DNA of 64,000 nt from DASSKK01 sp035690495 (GCA_035690495.1 DASSKK010000106.1:1-64000), one strand, 5' to 3'; counted from the first letter of the stretch, positions 17,127-25,814 are shown. The notes: generated by a model not told the origin, from the letters alone. A program made the numbers and translations.

Positions 17127-18023
17127 GTGGACCTGCTGGACCGGCTCGCGCAGCTCGGCGGAATCGCCTCTCGCGCAGCGCTCATCGAGCTGACGTCCCG
17201 GACCGAGGTGGATCGCGCGATCGCGCACGGGGGTCTGGTCCGCGACGGTCACGGGCGCTACTCCCTCCCGGCTGCGAACGCGGCGCTGCGCGCCGCGAAC
17301 GCACTGACCGGCATCGTCTCCCACCGAACGGCGGCACTGCACTGGAGCTGGGAGGTGAAGTCCGCGCCCACGCTCCCCGACGTGACGGTGCGCAGCAAGC
17401 GCCACCTGTCCCCGGCTCAGCGATCCGGAGCCATCCTGCACTGGGGAGAGTGGACGGAGGACGACGTCCAGGGGCTGGTGACCTCACCGCGCCGCACGCT
17501 CGTCGACTGTGTCCGCTCGCTGCCCTTCGACGAGGCACTCTCCATCGCCGACTCCGCGTTGCGCCACGGCAGCGTCAGCTCTCGACTTCTTGTCTCGCTG
17601 GCTGATGCCTTACGCGGCCGCGGGGCGGCGCAGGCACGGCGTGTTGCGCACGAAGCCACGGGTCTGGCCGCCAACCCGTTCGAGTCGGTACTTCGGGCGA
17701 TCGCACTCGGCGTGGAGGGCCTGGACTTCAAACCGCAGAGCCTGATCAAGGGACGCAACTTCTCCGTCCAACCCGACCTCGTCGACTCGCGGCGTCGGAT
17801 CGTGCTGGAGGCCGACTCGTTCGCCTGGCACTCTGACCGTGCTGCGCTGCGCATGGACGCTCAGCGCTACAACAACCTGGTCGTCCGGGGTTTCTTGGTG
17901 TTGCGGTTCGCGTGGGAGGACGTCATGCACGACCAGGATTACGTGCGTCGCACGCTGACCGCGTTGGCGAAACGCGTAAACCAACAGGATGAACCCGGAT
18001 GGGGTCCTATGACGATGGCGTGA
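17127..18023 (+). CDS. AbiEi-like N-terminus plus DUF559/Vsr-like endonuclease-fold protein
   Basis: 298 residues from GTG 17127. The N-terminal region (LAQLGGIASRAALIEL, then VSHRTAALHW) resembles the winged-helix type-IV antitoxin domain, and the C-terminal third (about 210-290: KGRNFSVQPDLVDSRRRIVL, EADSFAWHSDRAAL, VRGFLVLRFAWEDVM) resembles the DUF559 PD-(D/E)xK-like fold with D, E and D residues in order. Such genes are very common in actinobacteria, usually alone. Nuclease activity is unproven. Confidence 0.8.
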   Translation: MDLLDRLAQLGGIASRAALIELTSRTEVDRAIAHGGLVRDGHGRYSLPAANAALRAANALTGIVSHRTAALHWSWEVKSAPTLPDVTVRSKRHLSPAQRSGAILHWGEWTEDDVQGLVTSPRRTLVDCVRSLPFDEALSIADSALRHGSVSSRLLVSLADALRGRGAAQARRVAHEATGLAANPFESVLRAIALGVEGLDFKPQSLIKGRNFSVQPDLVDSRRRIVLEADSFAWHSDRAALRMDAQRYNNLVVRGFLVLRFAWEDVMHDQDYVRRTLTALAKRVNQQDEPGWGPMTMA

Positions 18024-18027
18024 GTCG

Positions 18028-19674
18028 TCACCCGGGCGCCGGGGTGGTGCGGTCCACGATCGCGCGAAGCGCCGCGCTGCCGCCGGGCAGAGTGCCGAGC
18101 GTTCCGGCGTACGCCGTCCCGAGCCGGGAGGCGCAGAACGCGTCCGCCACCTCGGCCGGGGCGTAGCGCACGAGCAGCGCCCCCTGCAGGCAGGCCGCCA
18201 TCTGCGCGGCCAGCCGGCGCGCGCCGACCTCCAGCGTGGACGCGTCCGCGAGCATCTCCAGCGCGGCCTCGACGGCGTGGTCGAGCCGCGGGTCCGCGCC
18301 GCGGTCCAGGCCAACCTCGGTGACCCAGGCCTCCAGCGCCTCGGGGGAGCGCTGCAGAGCCCGCAGCACGTCGAGGGCGTTGACGTTGCCGGACCCCTCC
18401 CAGATCGAGTTCAGGGGCGACTCACGGAACAGCAGCGGCATCGCGGACTCCTCCACGAAGCCGTTCCCGCCCAGGCACTCCAGCGCCTCGGCGACCATCG
18501 TCGGGGTGCGCTTGCAGACCCAGTACTTCGCCAGCGGCAGGGCGATCCGCCGGAAGGCCGCCTCGTGCGGGTCGTCGGAGGCGTCCACGGCGGCGGCGAG
18601 CCGCATGGCCAGCGCCGTGGCCGCCTCGGACTCCACGGCCAGGTCCGCGACCACGTTCTGCATCAGAGGCTTGTCGGCGAGCAGCCCGCCGAACGCCGAG
18701 CGGTGGGCGACGTGCCAGGACGCCTCGGCGAGCGCACGCCGCATCAGCGACGCCGAGCCCAGCACGCAGTCCAGCCGGGTCGCGGCGACCATCTCGATGA
18801 TCGTGCGTACGCCGCGTCCCTCCTCGCCCAGTCGCTGCGCCCAGGTGCCGGCGAACTCGAGCTCCGCGGACGCGTTCGAGCGGTTGCCGAGCTTGTCCTT
18901 GAGCCGCACGATGTCGAGCCGGTTGCGGGTCCCGTCCGGCAGCACACGAGGCACCAGGAAGCACGAGAGGCCGCCCGGCGCCTGCGCGAGCACCAGGAAC
19001 ACGTCGTTCATCGGCGCCGAGGTGAACCACTTGTGCCCCGACAGCAGGTAGCCGTCGGATGCGGTGGGCGCGGCTTCGGTCAGGTTGGCGCGCACGTCCG
19101 ACCCGCCCTGCTTCTCGGTCATCCCCATGCCGGCCAGCGCGCCGGCCTTGTCCACCACCGCGCGCAGCCCGGGGTCGTAGGTCGTCGAGGCCAGCCGCGG
19201 CGTCCACTCCTCGGCGAGTGCGGCGTAGCCGGGGTCTGCGCGCAGCGCCGGGATCGACGCATAGGTCATCGAGACCGGGCAGCCGTGCCCGGGCTCGGCC
19301 TGCGACCACGCGAAGAACCCCGCCGCGCGACGCAGGTGCGGGTGCGGCGCCGCCGAGGTCCACGCCGTGGCGGCCAGGCCGTATCCGACCGCGCGCTCCA
19401 TGAGCCAGTGCCAGGAGGGGTGGAAGGCCACCTCGTCGATGCGGTTCCCGTAGCGGTCGTACGGCGTGAGCACCGGCGGGTTCTGGTTGGCGAGCAGCCC
19501 GTGCTCGCGCGCCTGCGGCGTACTCGCTTCCGCGCCGAGCGGCGCCAGCTCGTCGACCAGGTCCTTCGAACCGTGCCGGGTCACCGCCTCGACCAGTGCG
19601 AGGTCGGATGTGACTGTGTTGTGGTCGACCAGCGGCGGAGCCTGGTTCGTGGATACGCGGGGATCGGTGTCCAT
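18028..19674 (-). CDS. AidB-like acyl-CoA dehydrogenase
   Basis: 548 residues from ATG 19674. The long N-terminal extension (NQAPPLVDHNTVTSDLALVE, then FHPSWHWLM) is specific to the AidB subfamily. The flavin/substrate core is GMGMTEKQGGSDVRANL, then LSGHKWFTSAPMNDVFLVLA, and the C-terminal helical domain has CLGGNGFVEES and ESPLNSIWEGSGNVN. AidB itself is linked to alkylation damage; most relatives are acyl-CoA dehydrogenases of unknown substrate. It is expressed divergently from the YihY gene, with only 17 bp between start codons. Confidence 0.92.
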   Translation of the reverse strand: MDTDPRVSTNQAPPLVDHNTVTSDLALVEAVTRHGSKDLVDELAPLGAEASTPQAREHGLLANQNPPVLTPYDRYGNRIDEVAFHPSWHWLMERAVGYGLAATAWTSAAPHPHLRRAAGFFAWSQAEPGHGCPVSMTYASIPALRADPGYAALAEEWTPRLASTTYDPGLRAVVDKAGALAGMGMTEKQGGSDVRANLTEAAPTASDGYLLSGHKWFTSAPMNDVFLVLAQAPGGLSCFLVPRVLPDGTRNRLDIVRLKDKLGNRSNASAELEFAGTWAQRLGEEGRGVRTIIEMVAATRLDCVLGSASLMRRALAEASWHVAHRSAFGGLLADKPLMQNVVADLAVESEAATALAMRLAAAVDASDDPHEAAFRRIALPLAKYWVCKRTPTMVAEALECLGGNGFVEESAMPLLFRESPLNSIWEGSGNVNALDVLRALQRSPEALEAWVTEVGLDRGADPRLDHAVEAALEMLADASTLEVGARRLAAQMAACLQGALLVRYAPAEVADAFCASRLGTAYAGTLGTLPGGSAALRAIVDRTTPAPG

Positions 19675-19691
19675 ATGGCTACGGTAGACGC
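19675..19691. promoter_or_regulatory. 17-bp divergent leaderless promoter region with overlapping -10 boxes
   Basis: The 17 bp between the two ATG codons contain TACGGT on the plus strand (19680-19685) and TACCGT on the minus strand (19686-19681), each exactly 6 nt from its own ATG. The two -10 hexamers overlap in one CTACGGTAG palindrome. No ribosome sites are present, so both genes appear to be leaderless. Confidence 0.6.
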
Positions 19692-20756
19692 ATGGCAGGC
19701 CGGCCACGGTGGATGGTTGCGCGAGACGCTGGCGATGCAGTGTGGCGCCTAGTGGTCTCCACGGTCGCGTCCTGCTTCCACAACCGGGTCACCGGGCTGG
19801 CCGCCGAGGCGGCGTTCTGGGCGCTGCTGTCCCTGCCGCCGCTGCTGTTCGGGCTGGCCGGGTCGATCGGCTACGTGTTCTCCAGCTTCAGCCCGACCCA
19901 GGTGGGGAGGATCGAGAACTCGCTCCTCGACCTCGCCTCGCGGGCGCTCACCGAGCAGACCGTGAACTCGGTGATCCGGCCCACGCTCGACGACGTCTTC
20001 AAGGGCGGCCGGGTCGACGTGATCTCGGTCGGGTTCATCCTCGCGCTCTGGTCGGGCTCACGGGCGCTGAACGTGTTCGTCGACACCGTGACGATCATGT
20101 ACGGCCTGGGCGGGCAGCGCGGCATCGTGCGGACCCGGGCCCTGTCGTTCGCGCTCTACGTGCTCGGACTGATCACCGGGGTGATCAGCATCCCGCTGGT
20201 GGTCGCCGGCCCGGACCTGGTGCACCGGCTGATCCCGGACCGGCTCGGTGTGCTCAACGGGCTCTACTGGCCGATCGTGATCGTGCTGTGCATCTGCTTC
20301 CTGGCCACTCTGTACCACGTGTCGGTGCCCGTGCGGACGTCGTGGCGCTACAACCTTCCCGGCGCGACGTTGACGATGGCGTTCTGGATCCTCGGCTCGT
20401 TCCTGCTCCGCTACGTGCTGACCACGACCGCGCGTGACTCGACCTCGATCTACGGCCCGCTGTCCGCGCCCATCGTCGTGATGCTCTGGCTGTACCTGCT
20501 CTCGATCGCGGTGCTGATCGGGGCCGCCGTCAACGCGGCGTTCGACCAGGTGTGGCCGGAGAAGGAGACCGCACGCGCACGCATGGAGCTCGTCCGCCGG
20601 CTGCGGCTGAAGGCGCTGCTGCCGCGGTTGCGCCGCGACCAGGACGAGACGGCAAGGTATCCGGACGAGGCCGCCGAGGTTGACGCGGCCGACGAGACCG
20701 TCATCCTCCAGCACCGCGCCGACCCGCGCGATAGTAGGCGCCGACCCACGGGGTGA
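19692..20756 (+). CDS. YihY/BrkB family inner-membrane protein
   Basis: 354 residues from ATG 19692. Six hydrophobic segments are visible between about 28 and 280, with family motifs VTGLAAEAAFWALLSLPPLL, SGSRALNVFVDTVTIMYG, SWRYNLPGATLTMAFWILG, and STSIYGPLSAPIVVMLWLYL. The last 70 residues are a charged cytoplasmic tail. Older annotation as 'ribonuclease BN' is wrong for this family; its role (possibly transport) is unknown. Leaderless start. Confidence 0.92.
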   Translation: MAGRPRWMVARDAGDAVWRLVVSTVASCFHNRVTGLAAEAAFWALLSLPPLLFGLAGSIGYVFSSFSPTQVGRIENSLLDLASRALTEQTVNSVIRPTLDDVFKGGRVDVISVGFILALWSGSRALNVFVDTVTIMYGLGGQRGIVRTRALSFALYVLGLITGVISIPLVVAGPDLVHRLIPDRLGVLNGLYWPIVIVLCICFLATLYHVSVPVRTSWRYNLPGATLTMAFWILGSFLLRYVLTTTARDSTSIYGPLSAPIVVMLWLYLLSIAVLIGAAVNAAFDQVWPEKETARARMELVRRLRLKALLPRLRRDQDETARYPDEAAEVDAADETVILQHRADPRDSRRRPTG

Positions 20757-20773
20757 TAGGCGCCGACCCGCGG
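20735..20773 (+). repeat. Short direct repeat at a convergent gene junction
   Basis: The string taggcgccgaccc followed by a near-identical tail occurs at 20735-20753 and 20757-20773, the first copy inside the last codons of the YihY gene. It looks like a small tandem duplication at the 3' end. Confidence 0.6.
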
Positions 20774-20780
20774 CAGAGTC

Positions 20781-22160
20781 TCAGGCCGGCGGGATGTTCT
20801 GGTTGTGGCAGAACACGTTGCCGGGGTCCCAGGTGTGCTTGAGCTTCTGGAGGCGCGCGAACTTCTCCGGGCCGTACGCCGCCCGCACCCGCCCCGGCCC
20901 CTCGTCACCGATGTAGTTCAGGTACAGCCGGCCGGTCGACCATGGCTTCATCGTCCCGGCCGCCTCGCGGGTGTGGGCGATGTTCGCCTCGTCGTCGGCC
21001 GGATCGGGCCAGATCGAGAGGTAGTGCATGTTGAACGGCGCGGTGCGCTGCCCGAACGCGGTGGCGTCCTCGGGCGTCCGAGCGATCGCGCCGCCCCCAG
21101 CCACCACCAGGATCTGCGAGAGCGGTGAGACGGGCCGGGTGGCCACCGGCACCAGTGCGTCGATCGCCTCGTCGGGCAGGCCGGTGAGGAAGTCAGCGGT
21201 CCAGTAGTTGCGCAGCCCGTGCGGGTTCGCCTCGTCGAGCAGGCGCTGCACGGCGACGTACGGCATCGGCTGGACGAGAGACACCGCAGGCGGCCCGAAC
21301 TCGAGCAGCGGCGCGAGCACCTGCTGGCCCTGTTCGGGCGACCCGGCATAGCAGATCACGACCCCGACCACCGGCTTGCCACGCACCGGCTCGGGGACGA
21401 GGTCCAAGGGCGGGGCGCAGATGAACGCGCACCCGCTGCCCACCTCGTCGGGCGCCTCGAGCATGAAGTCGCGCCAGAACCGCAGCAGCTCACCGGCGCG
21501 CTCGGCCGGGTGCATCAGCATCCCGCCCAGCACCAGCGGCCCGAGTTCGTGCAGCTGCAAGGTGAACTCGGTGACGATCCCGAAGTTGCCGCCGCCGCCG
21601 CGCAGCCCCCAGAACAGGTCGGGGTTCTCGGTCTGCGAGGCGGTGACGACCCGGCCGTCCGCGGCGACGACCTCGGCGGCGATCAGGTTGTCGCACGTGA
21701 AGCCGAACGCGCGCTCCAGCCAGCCGCTGCCCGATCCGAGGGCGAGGCCGCCGACACCCGTCGTGGACACCCGCCCGCCGGTCACGGCAAGCCCATGCTC
21801 GGCGGTAGCCGCGTCGAGCCTGCCCCAGGTGCAGCCCCCGCCGACCCGGGCGATGCGGGCCTGCGGGTCGATCTCGACGCGGTCCAGGCCACGCAGGTCG
21901 ATGCAGATGCCGTCGTCGATCACCGCAGAGCCGGTCACGCCGTGCCCGCCGCCATACACCGAGACCGGAAGGCCGGTCTCGCGGGCGATCTGCAGGGCCG
22001 CCACTACGTCGGCGGTCTGCTGGCAGCGCATGATCCGGCCCGGACGCCGGTCGATCATCGCGTTGAACACCCGACGTGCCTCGTCGTAGCCCGGATCGGT
22101 GGCGGTAAGGACTTCACCGTTGAACTCTGTCTCGCCGGGGCGTGCCTTCAGATCCGTCAT
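20781..22160 (-). CDS. FAD-linked BBE-type oxidoreductase
   Basis: 459 residues behind an AGGAGG ribosome site. PCMH/FAD_binding_4 domain (about 35-205) with SVYGGGHGVTG, whose H73 is the usual covalent FAD histidine; the second covalent cysteine of bicovalent enzymes is replaced (GGRVSTTGVGG), so single linkage is inferred. A BBE motif lies at the C-terminus (LYLNYIGDEG, LKHTWDPGNVFCHNQNI). These enzymes oxidise sugars, alcohols or secondary-metabolite intermediates; substrate unknown. It converges on the YihY gene. Confidence 0.92.
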   Translation of the reverse strand: MTDLKARPGETEFNGEVLTATDPGYDEARRVFNAMIDRRPGRIMRCQQTADVVAALQIARETGLPVSVYGGGHGVTGSAVIDDGICIDLRGLDRVEIDPQARIARVGGGCTWGRLDAATAEHGLAVTGGRVSTTGVGGLALGSGSGWLERAFGFTCDNLIAAEVVAADGRVVTASQTENPDLFWGLRGGGGNFGIVTEFTLQLHELGPLVLGGMLMHPAERAGELLRFWRDFMLEAPDEVGSGCAFICAPPLDLVPEPVRGKPVVGVVICYAGSPEQGQQVLAPLLEFGPPAVSLVQPMPYVAVQRLLDEANPHGLRNYWTADFLTGLPDEAIDALVPVATRPVSPLSQILVVAGGGAIARTPEDATAFGQRTAPFNMHYLSIWPDPADDEANIAHTREAAGTMKPWSTGRLYLNYIGDEGPGRVRAAYGPEKFARLQKLKHTWDPGNVFCHNQNIPPA

Positions 22161-22287
22161 CGTGGCCTCCTAGGTTGCCCACGAACGTGAACCGGTGTGG
22201 GGGCCTGCGGCAATAGTCACTTCGGGGGGTTACCCGTGGGTCGTCTGCGCGGTCCAAATTCGCTCGCCCGGCGAATGGTGCGCGACG

Positions 22288-22293
22288 TACATT
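22288..22293 (+). promoter_or_regulatory. Putative -10 box for leaderless rsgA
   Basis: TACATT is followed by 6 nt and GTG 22300, which supports that GTG rather than the ATG three codons later as the start. Confidence 0.55.
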
Positions 22294-22299
22294 CCGGGT

Positions 22300-23310
22300 G
22301 TGCTGGAGATGATCGGACTCGACGCGGCGACCGCCAAGGCGGCGTCCCCCTGGCTGCGCGCCGCCGATGCGATGCTCGGCCGGGTGGCCCGAGTGGACCG
22401 GGGCGTCGTCTCGGTGCTCACCGACGACGGGCCGCACCGCGTCGGCCTGGGCGGCGACGTTCTCGGCCGGATCGCAGCCGATCCGACGGCCGCCCCCTGC
22501 ACGGGAGACTGGTGCGTGCTGCGCAGCTGGCCGGACCGACGCGACACCCTCGAACGGCTGCTTCCCCGGCGGACCTCGGTGATCAGGTCCACCGCGGGTG
22601 AGTCCTCGCACGGGCAGGTGCTGTGCGCCAACGTCGACGTGGCCGCGCTCGTGGTCGCGCTTCAGTCGCTGCCGACGATCTCCAAGATCGAGCGGATGCT
22701 CGCGCTGGCCTGGCAGAGCGGCGCACGGCCCCTGGTGCTGCTGACCAAGGCCGACCTCGCCGCGGACCGCGACCAGATCGCCGAGGATGTGCGCGCAGTC
22801 GCGCCCGACGTCGAGGTCCTCTGCATCAGTGCGACGACCGGACTGGGACTCGGTCGGCTCCGTGCACTGCTCGCCGAGCCGGCGACCGTGGCGCTGCTCG
22901 GCTCCTCCGGGCACGGCAAGTCGACGCTGGTCAACGCGCTGGTCGGCGCCGAGGTGCTGGCCACCAGGCAGATCCGCGCCGACGGGCGCGGCCGGCACAC
23001 CTCAGTACGCCGTGAGCTCGTCGTGGTGCCTGGTGGCGGGGCGCTCATCGATACTCCCGGCCTGCGCGGGGTGGGACTCTTCGACGCCGAGGACGGACTG
23101 TCGCGTGCGTTCGCCGACGTCGATGCCCTGGCTGGGCGTTGCCGCTTCTCCGACTGCAGTCACGCCGGCGAGCCCGGATGCGCGGTCGCCGCGGCGATCG
23201 AGAGCGGGCAGCTGGCACTGCGCCGGTTCGAGAGCTGGCAGCGTCTGCGGCGCGAGCAGCTGCAGATGACCGCCCGTGCCGCCGCCCGCCTCAGGCGTCG
23301 ACGCGGCTGA
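22300..23310 (+). CDS. rsgA: Ribosome small-subunit-dependent GTPase RsgA
   Basis: 336 residues from GTG 22300 (ATG 22309 also possible). The circularly permuted GTPase order is clear: G4 TKAD near 149, then G1 GSSGHGKST near 203, then G3 DTPG near 251. It is followed by the zinc-binding segment GRCRFSDCSHAGEPGC. An OB-fold precedes. RsgA acts late in 30S ribosome maturation. It is divergent from the BBE gene. Confidence 0.95.
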   Translation: MLEMIGLDAATAKAASPWLRAADAMLGRVARVDRGVVSVLTDDGPHRVGLGGDVLGRIAADPTAAPCTGDWCVLRSWPDRRDTLERLLPRRTSVIRSTAGESSHGQVLCANVDVAALVVALQSLPTISKIERMLALAWQSGARPLVLLTKADLAADRDQIAEDVRAVAPDVEVLCISATTGLGLGRLRALLAEPATVALLGSSGHGKSTLVNALVGAEVLATRQIRADGRGRHTSVRRELVVVPGGGALIDTPGLRGVGLFDAEDGLSRAFADVDALAGRCRFSDCSHAGEPGCAVAAAIESGQLALRRFESWQRLRREQLQMTARAAARLRRRRG

Positions 23311-23365
23311 CGCCGGTCGAGGCCCAAACGCCGGTCGAGGCCCAAACGCCGGTCGAGCCCGTCGA
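23311..23365 (+). repeat. Tandem 18-bp repeats ending in a GGTCGAG/GTCGAGACC dyad
   Basis: cgccggtcgaggcccaaa occurs at 23311-23328 and 23329-23346, with a partial third copy that becomes ggtcgagcccgtcgagacc. That last form is a common intergenic palindromic element in Nocardioides-type genomes. It lies between rsgA and the GNAT gene. Confidence 0.65.
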
Positions 23366-23381
23366 GACCACGGAGGACCCC

Positions 23382-23918
23382 ATGATCATCCGCCCTGAAC
23401 GCTCCGAGGATCCAGCCGAGACCGCTGCCGTCCACGCGGTGGTGGGCGCGGCGTTCGGAGGTGACCGCGTGCCTGCGCTGCTCGAGGCGATGCGGGCCGA
23501 CTCATGCTGGCGCGGTCTGTCGTTCGTCGCCGAGGAGGGCGGCGCGGTGGTCGGGCACGTCGCGTTCACACGCGGGTGGGTGGACACCTCCGACTTCCGC
23601 GAGGTGCTCGTGCTCAGCCCGATGTCGGTGCATCCGGATGCGCAGCACCGTGGCGTCGGCAGCGCGCTGGTCCGGGAAGCCCTGGAGGCACTGCAGGGGC
23701 GTCCGGAGCCCGTGGTGTTCCTGGAGGGGTCGCCGCGCTACTACCTGCGGTTCGGGTTCGTTCCCGCCGAGACGCTCGGGTTCACCAGTCCCTCGCGCTT
23801 CATCCCGCAGCCCGCCTTCCAGGCGCTCCCGCTGCCGTCGTACGCCCCGGGTCTCACCGGCGCCCTGGTCTACCCCGACGTGTTCTGGAGGTACGGCGCG
23901 GTCGGCCTGCGCGACTGA
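23382..23918 (+). CDS. GNAT-family N-acetyltransferase
   Basis: 178 residues from ATG 23382 behind CGGAGGA. The core REVLVLSPMSVHPDAQHRGV (about 77-96) is followed by GSALVREALEAL and EGSPRYYLRFGFVPAE, typical of the YhbS-like acetyltransferase subgroup. Substrate unknown. The frame is open upstream into rsgA, but the ribosome site fixes the start. Confidence 0.88.
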   Translation: MIIRPERSEDPAETAAVHAVVGAAFGGDRVPALLEAMRADSCWRGLSFVAEEGGAVVGHVAFTRGWVDTSDFREVLVLSPMSVHPDAQHRGVGSALVREALEALQGRPEPVVFLEGSPRYYLRFGFVPAETLGFTSPSRFIPQPAFQALPLPSYAPGLTGALVYPDVFWRYGAVGLRD

Positions 23919-24003
23919 CCGGCGGTTGCGTGCGCAAGAGTGGGGGCAGCGGGTCGGCTGCCGCGCCGCCGCATGCAGGCCGGGCATTCGGGAACCTACC
24001 GGG

Positions 24004-24207
24004 GTGTATGCGTTCCAGGTCGGCTGGGCGGTCAGCCTCGTCGTGACCGTGCTGGCGCTTCCCGTCGGCCTGGTGCGGCTGATCGCGTTCGCCGCCGGAG
24101 TGGAGCAGACGCTGACCCTGCGTGTCGCGGCGATGTTCGCCGTGACGGTCGGTGCCGCGGGACTGCTCGGGCTGATCGGCTTCACCCTCGCGATCGCCCT
24201 GCAGTGA
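24004..24207 (+). CDS. Small two-helix membrane protein
   Basis: 67 residues from GTG 24004. Almost entirely hydrophobic, with two likely membrane helices (about 5-27 and 37-65) separated by GVEQTLTLR. No family recognised; no clear ribosome site. Confidence 0.5.
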   Translation: MYAFQVGWAVSLVVTVLALPVGLVRLIAFAAGVEQTLTLRVAAMFAVTVGAAGLLGLIGFTLAIALQ

Positions 24208-24242
24208 CCGACGTTGTCACCACACCACGATCACTCGGGGTC

Positions 24243-24345
24243 TACTACCCGGCCCGGAAGGCCGCCGGTCGCGAGGATCTGCGGTGGCACGACCTTCGCC
24301 ACACCGGCGCTGTGCTGGCTGCGCAAATAGGAGCGACTCACTCAA
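24243..24345 (+). pseudogene. Tyrosine-integrase fragment (C-terminal catalytic piece)
   Basis: About 34 in-frame codons read PARKAAGREDLRWHDLRHTG then AVLAAQIGATH, i.e. the box II (HDLRHT) region of a tyrosine recombinase, after which the frame degenerates. Nothing of the N-terminus is present. It matches in type the integrase tail at 46195-46428 rather than the AICE integrase. It marks an old integration event left of the AICE. Confidence 0.75.
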
Positions 24346-24426
24346 ATTCTGCGACGCCGTTAGGGGCGCGGTGTAGATCGTCAGCGCGGCTGTCCGGCTA
24401 GCGGGACGTCCGCACGACCGTGAGGC

Positions 24427-24457
24427 TTGACCTCAAGCGGCCTTGAAGAGGCAGCAT
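24427..24457 (+). promoter_or_regulatory. SoxR-box-like MerR-family promoter upstream of the VOC gene
   Basis: CCTCAAG-cggc-CTTGAAG at 24431-24448 matches the classical SoxR operator arms (CCTCAAG, 4 nt, CTTGAGG) at 13 of 14 arm positions. It sits inside a 19-nt spacer between TTGACC (24427-24432) and CAGCAT (24452-24457), the over-long spacing that MerR/SoxR regulators correct. No soxR gene is in the window. Confidence 0.55.
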
Positions 24458-24493
24458 CGACTTGAGATGAGTCGAAGGAGGCAGGAAAGCATC

Positions 24494-24883
24494 ATGACTC
24501 AACCCAGCCCACTGACGTGGCCAACGTGGATAGGTGTCGTGGTCGATGACCTTGAGCGACAGCGTCGATTCTGGGGCGACCTGCTGGGAGTGGATGAGCA
24601 TCATTCCGGACCGGATTTCGTGCACTTCAACATGCGGACCGGCGAGGACTTCGAGGTTATCGAGCGCTCCGCTGAGCCCCAGTATGACCGCCGACGGTTC
24701 CAGGTGGGCTTCGAGGTCGATGACATTGCATCGGCGCGAGAAGAACTCATCCAGCGTGGGGTCGAGCCGGTCACCGACGTCATCGGTGGTGACAGCTCGT
24801 CGCCATGGGCGTACTTCCGCGACCCAGAGGGCAATGTCTTCGAGATCAGGCAGCGCGCCGATCTGGACAGCGATTCGTCATGA
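24494..24883 (+). CDS. VOC-family (glyoxalase/dioxygenase-fold) protein
   Basis: 129 residues from ATG 24494; AAGGAGG lies 12 nt upstream and AGGAAA closer. Paired beta-alpha-beta-beta-beta units: WIGVVVDDLERQRRFWGDLL near the start and FRDPEGNVFEIRQR at the end, as in small glyoxalase/bleomycin-resistance proteins. Metal ligands are not obvious (GPDFVHF, GNVFEI with E). Possibly an oxidative or electrophile stress function given the SoxR-like operator; that is inference. Confidence 0.85.
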   Translation: MTQPSPLTWPTWIGVVVDDLERQRRFWGDLLGVDEHHSGPDFVHFNMRTGEDFEVIERSAEPQYDRRRFQVGFEVDDIASAREELIQRGVEPVTDVIGGDSSSPWAYFRDPEGNVFEIRQRADLDSDSS

Positions 24884-24948
24884 GGCTTCGCAAGATCGCT
24901 GGGCGGGCACCCGAACAGAGCGGGCTGTGAACGTGGCAGCTTGGCGCA

Positions 24949-25278
24949 TCAGGCGGTATTGCGTAGACCGAGTGTGGTCGGGGTGATGTCGATGCTGAAG
25001 TCGAGGCCCAATCCGCGTGCTAGCCGCGCAAGCGTGGTCAGTGATGGTTCATGCTCACCGGCTTCCAACCGCGCAATAGCTGGCTGACGCATACCAAGCT
25101 GCTGTGCCAGTGCCGTCTGCGAAATCCCGTGCGCAGCACGGTACTCGATGACGCGGATCGCGACTGCGTTGGCGAATGCGGTGCGCTCGTGTTCGTGGCG
25201 CACGGCCGGGTCGAGCAACTCTTCGGCGGCGATGTCCTCGGCCCGGCGCAGCTCCGAAAGCTTGACCACGGCGCTCAC
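24949..25278 (-). CDS. XRE-family antitoxin (HigA-like)
   Basis: 109 residues. A clear helix-turn-helix lies at about 53-85: GISQTALAQQLGMRQPAIAR. The first 45 residues are a charged helical region. It overlaps the upstream toxin gene by ATGA (25275-25278), giving the toxin-first order of higBA modules. It probably neutralises the toxin and represses the operon. Confidence 0.85.
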   Translation of the reverse strand: MSAVVKLSELRRAEDIAAEELLDPAVRHEHERTAFANAVAIRVIEYRAAHGISQTALAQQLGMRQPAIARLEAGEHEPSLTTLARLARGLGLDFSIDITPTTLGLRNTA

Positions 25279-25607
25279 TCCTTCCCCTCGATGTCGGCCA
25301 GTCGGCGTAATGCTGCCCGACAGGCCCGGTTGAAGCTCCGGGGGTCGGCCTGCGCTTCTGCCCCCACGGCGGCAACCACGAACCGGTCGCCGACCTGTCG
25401 GTACAGCGCGCGCCAGGGACTACGACCCCCACGTGGTCGTAGCTCCCGCAGCCCAGGCGCACCCCGAACGGCGCTGGAGTGCGGATAGCCCAACGCCGGG
25501 CCGAGCGCGCGGAGCTTGGCGTCAGCGTTGATCAAGGCTGCGATCTCCGTCTTGGGCAGCGCCGATCGTTCGCTCTCGGCCTCGGGCAGGTAGACGACGA
25601 GCCACAC
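25275..25607 (-). CDS. RelE/HigB-type toxin
   Basis: 110 residues from GTG 25607. The sequence has ALGYPHSSAVRGAPGLRELR, then SPWRALYRQVGDRFVVAAVG, the pattern of phage-derived HigB/RelE mRNA interferases, with basic residues in the centre. A TAGACT -10 box lies at 25617-25612 on the minus strand, 4 nt before the GTG. The pair lies in a scar of mobile-element remnants, where such modules often survive. Confidence 0.85.
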   Translation of the reverse strand: MWLVVYLPEAESERSALPKTEIAALINADAKLRALGPALGYPHSSAVRGAPGLRELRPRGGRSPWRALYRQVGDRFVVAAVGAEAQADPRSFNRACRAALRRLADIEGKE

Positions 25608-25665
25608 CCACAGTCTATATCAGGCGTGTTATACAACCCGGCGTCCGGTGGCATTGGACGGAGAG

Positions 25666-25814
25666 CTACGCGATGTTGGCCGCAGGCAGGTCCGCTGCTT
25701 CGCGCGGGCGTGTGGGCAGTTGTGTCTCGTGACGGATTGGTCCTATCAGCAGCACGGACCCAGCGGCGACGAGGAGCGAGGTGAAGATCCAGAACGCGAT
25801 GCGGACACCCAGCA
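25666..25814 (-). pseudogene. C-terminal fragment of an MFS-type membrane transporter
   Basis: Read on the minus strand, about 50 codons give AALAVLGVRIAFWIFTSLLV followed by AAGSVLLIGPIR and a polar tail to the TAG at 25668-25666. This looks like the last membrane helix and tail of a transporter. The upstream end stops abruptly where integrase homology begins on the other strand, so it is a recombination junction. Confidence 0.5.
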
